DNA from: Strongylocentrotus purpuratus
Taxonomy: Eukaryota; Echinodermata; Echinoidea; Camarodonta; Strongylocentrotidae
DNA: 64,000 nucleotides
NCBI RefSeq assembly: GCF_000002235.5
Contig: NW_022145597.1
Coordinates: 25,014,923-25,078,922, forward strand
Direction: 5' to 3'
Shown: piece after piece, positions 60,310-64,000 of the stretch
Layout of the letters: the number at the start of each line of letters is the position of its first letter
Numbering within the stretch: position 1 is the stretch's first letter
Position numbers and translations under genes: made by a program
Notes under the pieces: generated by a model
Told to the model about the DNA's origin: nothing
What the model saw: the letters and a program-made list of their open reading frames with translations, nothing else
The model's database searches: none

Positions 60310-60332
60310 ACACACACACACACACACATGCC
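60310..60332. repeat. (CA)n microsatellite
   Basis: ACACACACACACACACACA, counterpart of the CA/CG run at 13541-13562. Confidence 0.85.
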
Positions 60333-60431
60333 CAAACGCTTGCCATTCAGTTTAAACAACAATCGCACACACACAAAGCAGTTTATCACCTCATCACCTG
60401 ATATGTGAACGACCCTTGAGTGTTTGTCATT

Positions 60432-60546
60432 AGGGACTTTTAGATTTGCGTGGACTGAAACGTGTGACGTCCATTCAAGGCAACGCATTAAAAGGACGTT
60501 GATCGTGGCATAGACCTATTGTCTTCGTGCGAATCTAAAAGTCCCT
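60432..60546. mobile_element. 115-bp MITE, copy B only
   Basis: AGGGACTTTTAGAT and ATCTAAAAGTCCCT are terminal inverted repeats. Copy A (about 13632) is uninterrupted at this place. Gives a second post-duplication insertion upstream of gene B. Confidence 0.75.
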
Positions 60547-62659
60547 GTTACACCTTAATTGACAACTGCTGTCCACGTCTCTCCTTGAATACAGTTCAAT
60601 TATTCACTCCGCCCCCTAACCCGCCATTCCTGCTACTACAAGTATAACCATGTAAGAGGCGTTGTTTGTGACTTCATCCCATGTTGCTTTTCTCTACCCA
60701 AGCACCAATACTGTGAATTATACATTTATTTTTTATTTTAATCTACTCTCCAAATCTCTGTTATTATTACTCTCCAATCCCGCGCTATTTCCAATTCAAC
60801 CCTTCCCTCCTCATCAACATTAAACTCTCAATATTTGTCAGATTTCACCGTCCCCCCATCAAGTATATTTAATTGATAGTACAGCCATTCAATCAAACAT
60901 AATTTAATATGAGATGGAAACAAACAAGCTCTCGGCCAATGCATTTCGTAATTACAGTTGGATGTGAAACTATACAGGTATCGGAGCGACATAAAGCACA
61001 TCCATCAGTGATGAGAGTGCTCTATTCATATATTTCCCTGTAAAGTAATTATGTTGTGACATAAGTCCATAGCAACCACTAGAACAAGAGTACACACATC
61101 GGCGATGCCCAGGATTGAACGGGGGCACGACAACCCCCCCCCCCCCCCACCAACACCGGTCTGGTGGTGAAAATATAAAAGCGAGTAAAGAGAAGGGTGA
61201 AGGGGGAGACGAGAAAATAAAACGCCAAGAGCACCTCCAACACCCCCCAAATATTCAGTAGCCCTGAAAATACGCATTTAATTTTCCAAGTAAGACCGAT
61301 GCCCCTCCCCCTGTTTAGTTCCAATGCCTCTCTCATTAATTTTGATTCCCTCATGAGACATTACTTATTGTCCGGTAATTTCTTTTAAGGCCATGACTCA
61401 TTACTGCTTGATAATTGAGGCAGACGGATACCGGAATGACAAGTACATAGTATACTGGCTGTCAGCCGAAATTGGTATCCTTTTTTATGGAATTAACCCG
61501 TTTTTCGCCCTACACTAGATGCTTATTATTTTCTCCAGGATCTGTTAAAAAGTGTAGTTGTTCTTCCCCCGAGAATCCTCAGGTACCCCTCAGTATTTCT
61601 ATTATTATTTTAATCCATCACCTATATACCTTCAAAAGACTACTTCTGTATTACACGTTCTTCTGCATATAATTACAATTAACAAAATTAACTTTTTTAT
61701 GAAAATCACGTTGGTCGTTGTTTCTTTTCTGAGACATAGATACTCAATCTTCTTTAGGAGCCGTTTTCTCGGACTCTGTCATGAGTCTACGTCCCCGGAG
61801 ATGCCATAAAAAACGAGGGTTAATTCTAAACCACATGATTCTATGACATGTCCGAGAAGTTAGACATACATTTATGCCAGTTTCTTTTCATTTCATCCCT
61901 CTTCCTTTCTTTCTTTTTCTCCATAGCCAAAAGAAGTATGTACAGTAAAATATATTTTAGTAATTCCACAATCGTAAAACTAACAATTCGTTTTCCTCCC
62001 TAAATATCATTCCTTTCTGTTCTTTCCCCGATAAAGCACGGTACCCTTTTAATGTCATTTTTCCTGATTTTTCTTATTGTTATCACTGTTTATGACTGCA
62101 AGCATATCAAGCCTATTGTATGCGTTATCCCTACTGTACAACACGGTGTTAAAGAGAAGTGAGCTTTGGTAAACAGATGTACGAACATCATAGAACATGA
62201 ATGCCAATGAAAAGGTTTGCTCTCACAATGCTGTCACCTATATTACATGTAAAATACCCGTGGATTGCATTCTACTTTCAGTCCTAGTATACCACTTTCC
62301 GCGTCCACAACAGCACGATTTAATCATATTGTTGAAATGTTCATGGTTGATCAACCGTATGTGTATTCAGTGTTCGTATGAACTTCACTATAGATAATCT
62401 GCACTAATTTCTGGATCCTTTTTTTTTGGTAATGATATTTCATGACCAGAACTCAGCACTATCTTTAAACCCCAGTTTTGTTTCCAGTGTGTATAATCAT
62501 GATATTAAAGTTACATTAACGAGAATCAATACATCAATAAATGAAGTGAAATTTAGTAGAAATATCGCAGTCGAGACTTAAATTGCTTCACTGGAAATGC
62601 AGAGTTATTTGGTTGTAGCCCCGGTATTTTTGCCCTTGAGCAAGGCATTTTATCTATAC

Positions 62660-64000
62660 TACTGTACCCCCCCCCCCCCAAGTTTTAAATTGTATAAGAA
62701 ACTGTTAGTATTGTTATAATAAAACCAATTATCAAATTGAAACGGATCCTGGTAAACAAGATAACATATGAACGTGGCATATACAATAAGGGCTAATCAG
62801 CCGCTCATCTCCTGACAAATGGCACGTTGATTAGCATCAAGCGAAGCGTGTCCATTTTGATAGGGTGAGAATGGAGCTACGAAATTTAATTCCACCGTTG
62901 CAGCATGGTGTAAAGTAAAGGTTGAGTTCTGGTATCGATTGAAAAAAAAATAAGTTGCGACTTTGTATATGTCAGTTTTAAAGAATATTAGTAGAATGAA
63001 CCCTGAATAGGATAGCTCTTCAAAAGCCCTCATGGGTATTAACCAAAGTGTCATGTCGCCTTCGTGTGTAGTTCCATGTTACTTATTTTGTGCCACCGTC
63101 GAATTGCGTGTGAATCTTCTACCAGCAAGATCAAGTAAAATTCTTTTCATTTTTTATCATAAAAAAAAATACCTCACAGGCCATCAATTTTTAAATGATC
63201 AACCTTTCCAAATTGATTCAGGTTTCTTAAAATGGAATCGCATGGACAGTACTTTTTGAAGGAGTTAGACAGGTAATAGAGATGAAAATAGGTTGCTCAC
63301 TTTTTAACTTTTCCAGCATAATCCCATCATATGGGAGTTCTTAATATAACGAATATAATTTGATTCCACTGTACTAGCTCCGATTTCTTTCTATTGTGGA
63401 AACGAAGGAATTTTAACATCCAGATGTTATTATAAGTAGAAGTAGTTGTTGTAGTGGTATTAGTATTATTAGAAGTAGTAGTAGCAGTGGTAGTAGTAAT
63501 TGTAGTAGCGTTAGTAGTAGTAGTAGAAGAAGTAGTAGTATTAGTAGTAGGAGTAGAAGTAGTAGCATTATTTGTAGTAATATAACCACTGTTGTGTTAG
63601 GAGATATCATAATTACAGCATATATCGAATACGTAAATTAATATACAATTATTACAAGTTTAATTCCTTGGTCTCCGAAGACTCAAACTTCAAATCAATA
63701 TCGGAAAAGGACTCGCGCATTGGCTTATTTATCAAACGTAATGGCCCGAATTCACAACGGAGGTCTGAGGACAAACCCGGTTTGATCAGACCAAGGTTTG
63801 TACAAACCTCGGTCTGAGCTCAGACCTGGTTTATTTTCAAACCCATTCCACAAAGGAAGGTTTGTATAAACCTTGGTCTGTAATTCCCAAACCTCCGACC
63901 AAGGTTTGTAAAACTAGTCTCAGCCATAGGGTTTCTAACATAATTTTTATAGGCTAGGGTTTAAATGTTAAGAATTGAAAAAACTGTTAAACTAAGCATT
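62660..64000. other. Right edge: no gene, microsatellite and MITE fragment
   Basis: Imperfect TAG/GTA trinucleotide tract at 63430-63585. From about 63740, repeated inverted pieces AACCTTGGT/ACCAAGGTTTGT and the CCCGAATTCACAA start identify a MITE family also seen as fragments near 4160-4210 and 51525-51600. Confidence 0.5.

Larger units (their letters stand above)
59530..62660. other. Upstream duplicated block, copy B
   Basis: Alignable with about 13065-15080 apart from the MITEs. Similarity fades past AAGGCATTTTATC near 62655, which marks the right edge of the segmental duplication. No gene called. Confidence 0.6.

Overview
The window is eukaryotic: long introns with GT..AG borders, roughly two-thirds AT, many nested transposable elements, tRNA-derived SINEs, microsatellites and long poly-G/poly-C runs. 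The protein content (adhesion-type 7TM receptors) and the repeat style suggest a marine invertebrate, most likely a deuterostome such as an echinoderm. That assignment is inferred from sequence style only and was not tested.

The main content is two tandem, same-strand (minus) paralogous genes for adhesion G-protein-coupled receptors (aGPCRs). Gene B is complete within the window. I assembled 21 coding exons from ATG at 58712 to the TGA at 21233-21235. All junctions are phase-consistent and the total is 2793 nt, i.e. 930 residues plus stop. Layout: signal peptide; a Cys-containing ectodomain module (exons 2-3); a Thr/Gln/Pro-rich mucin-like stalk (exon 4); a second related module (exons 5-6); a linker region (exons 7-9); a GAIN-like region and GPS motif (exons 10-12); seven membrane segments (exons 13-20); and a short cytoplasmic tail (exon 21). 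Gene A is the paralog to the left. Its first nine coding exons (12289 to 647) match gene B exon for exon, and its GAIN/7TM part lies beyond base 1. The duplicated segment includes introns and upstream DNA. It ends on the right near 15.08 kb (copy A) and 62.66 kb (copy B).

Region by region: 1-0.6 kb, no gene, one internal repeat. 0.65-12.3 kb, gene A. 12.3-15.1 kb, A upstream DNA with a four-copy repeat of about 175 bp. 15.1-21.2 kb, intergenic repeats. 21.2-58.7 kb, gene B. Its introns hold a Harbinger-like element (21.7-22.3 kb), a tandem array of about 1.6-kb units (25.9-32.4 kb), a 5'-truncated LINE with an open RT-RNase H frame on the plus strand (45.5-47.7 kb), a hAT element nested in a foldback (49.5-51.0 kb), and a 1.67-kb hAT-like element with an 8-bp target duplication (55.0-56.7 kb). 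58.8-62.7 kb is B upstream DNA, duplicated from A but carrying two copy-specific MITEs. 62.7-64 kb, no gene.

The exon models come from reading splice sites and frames by eye and from paralog conservation; no transcript or database evidence was available. UTRs, transcription starts and poly(A) sites are not resolved.
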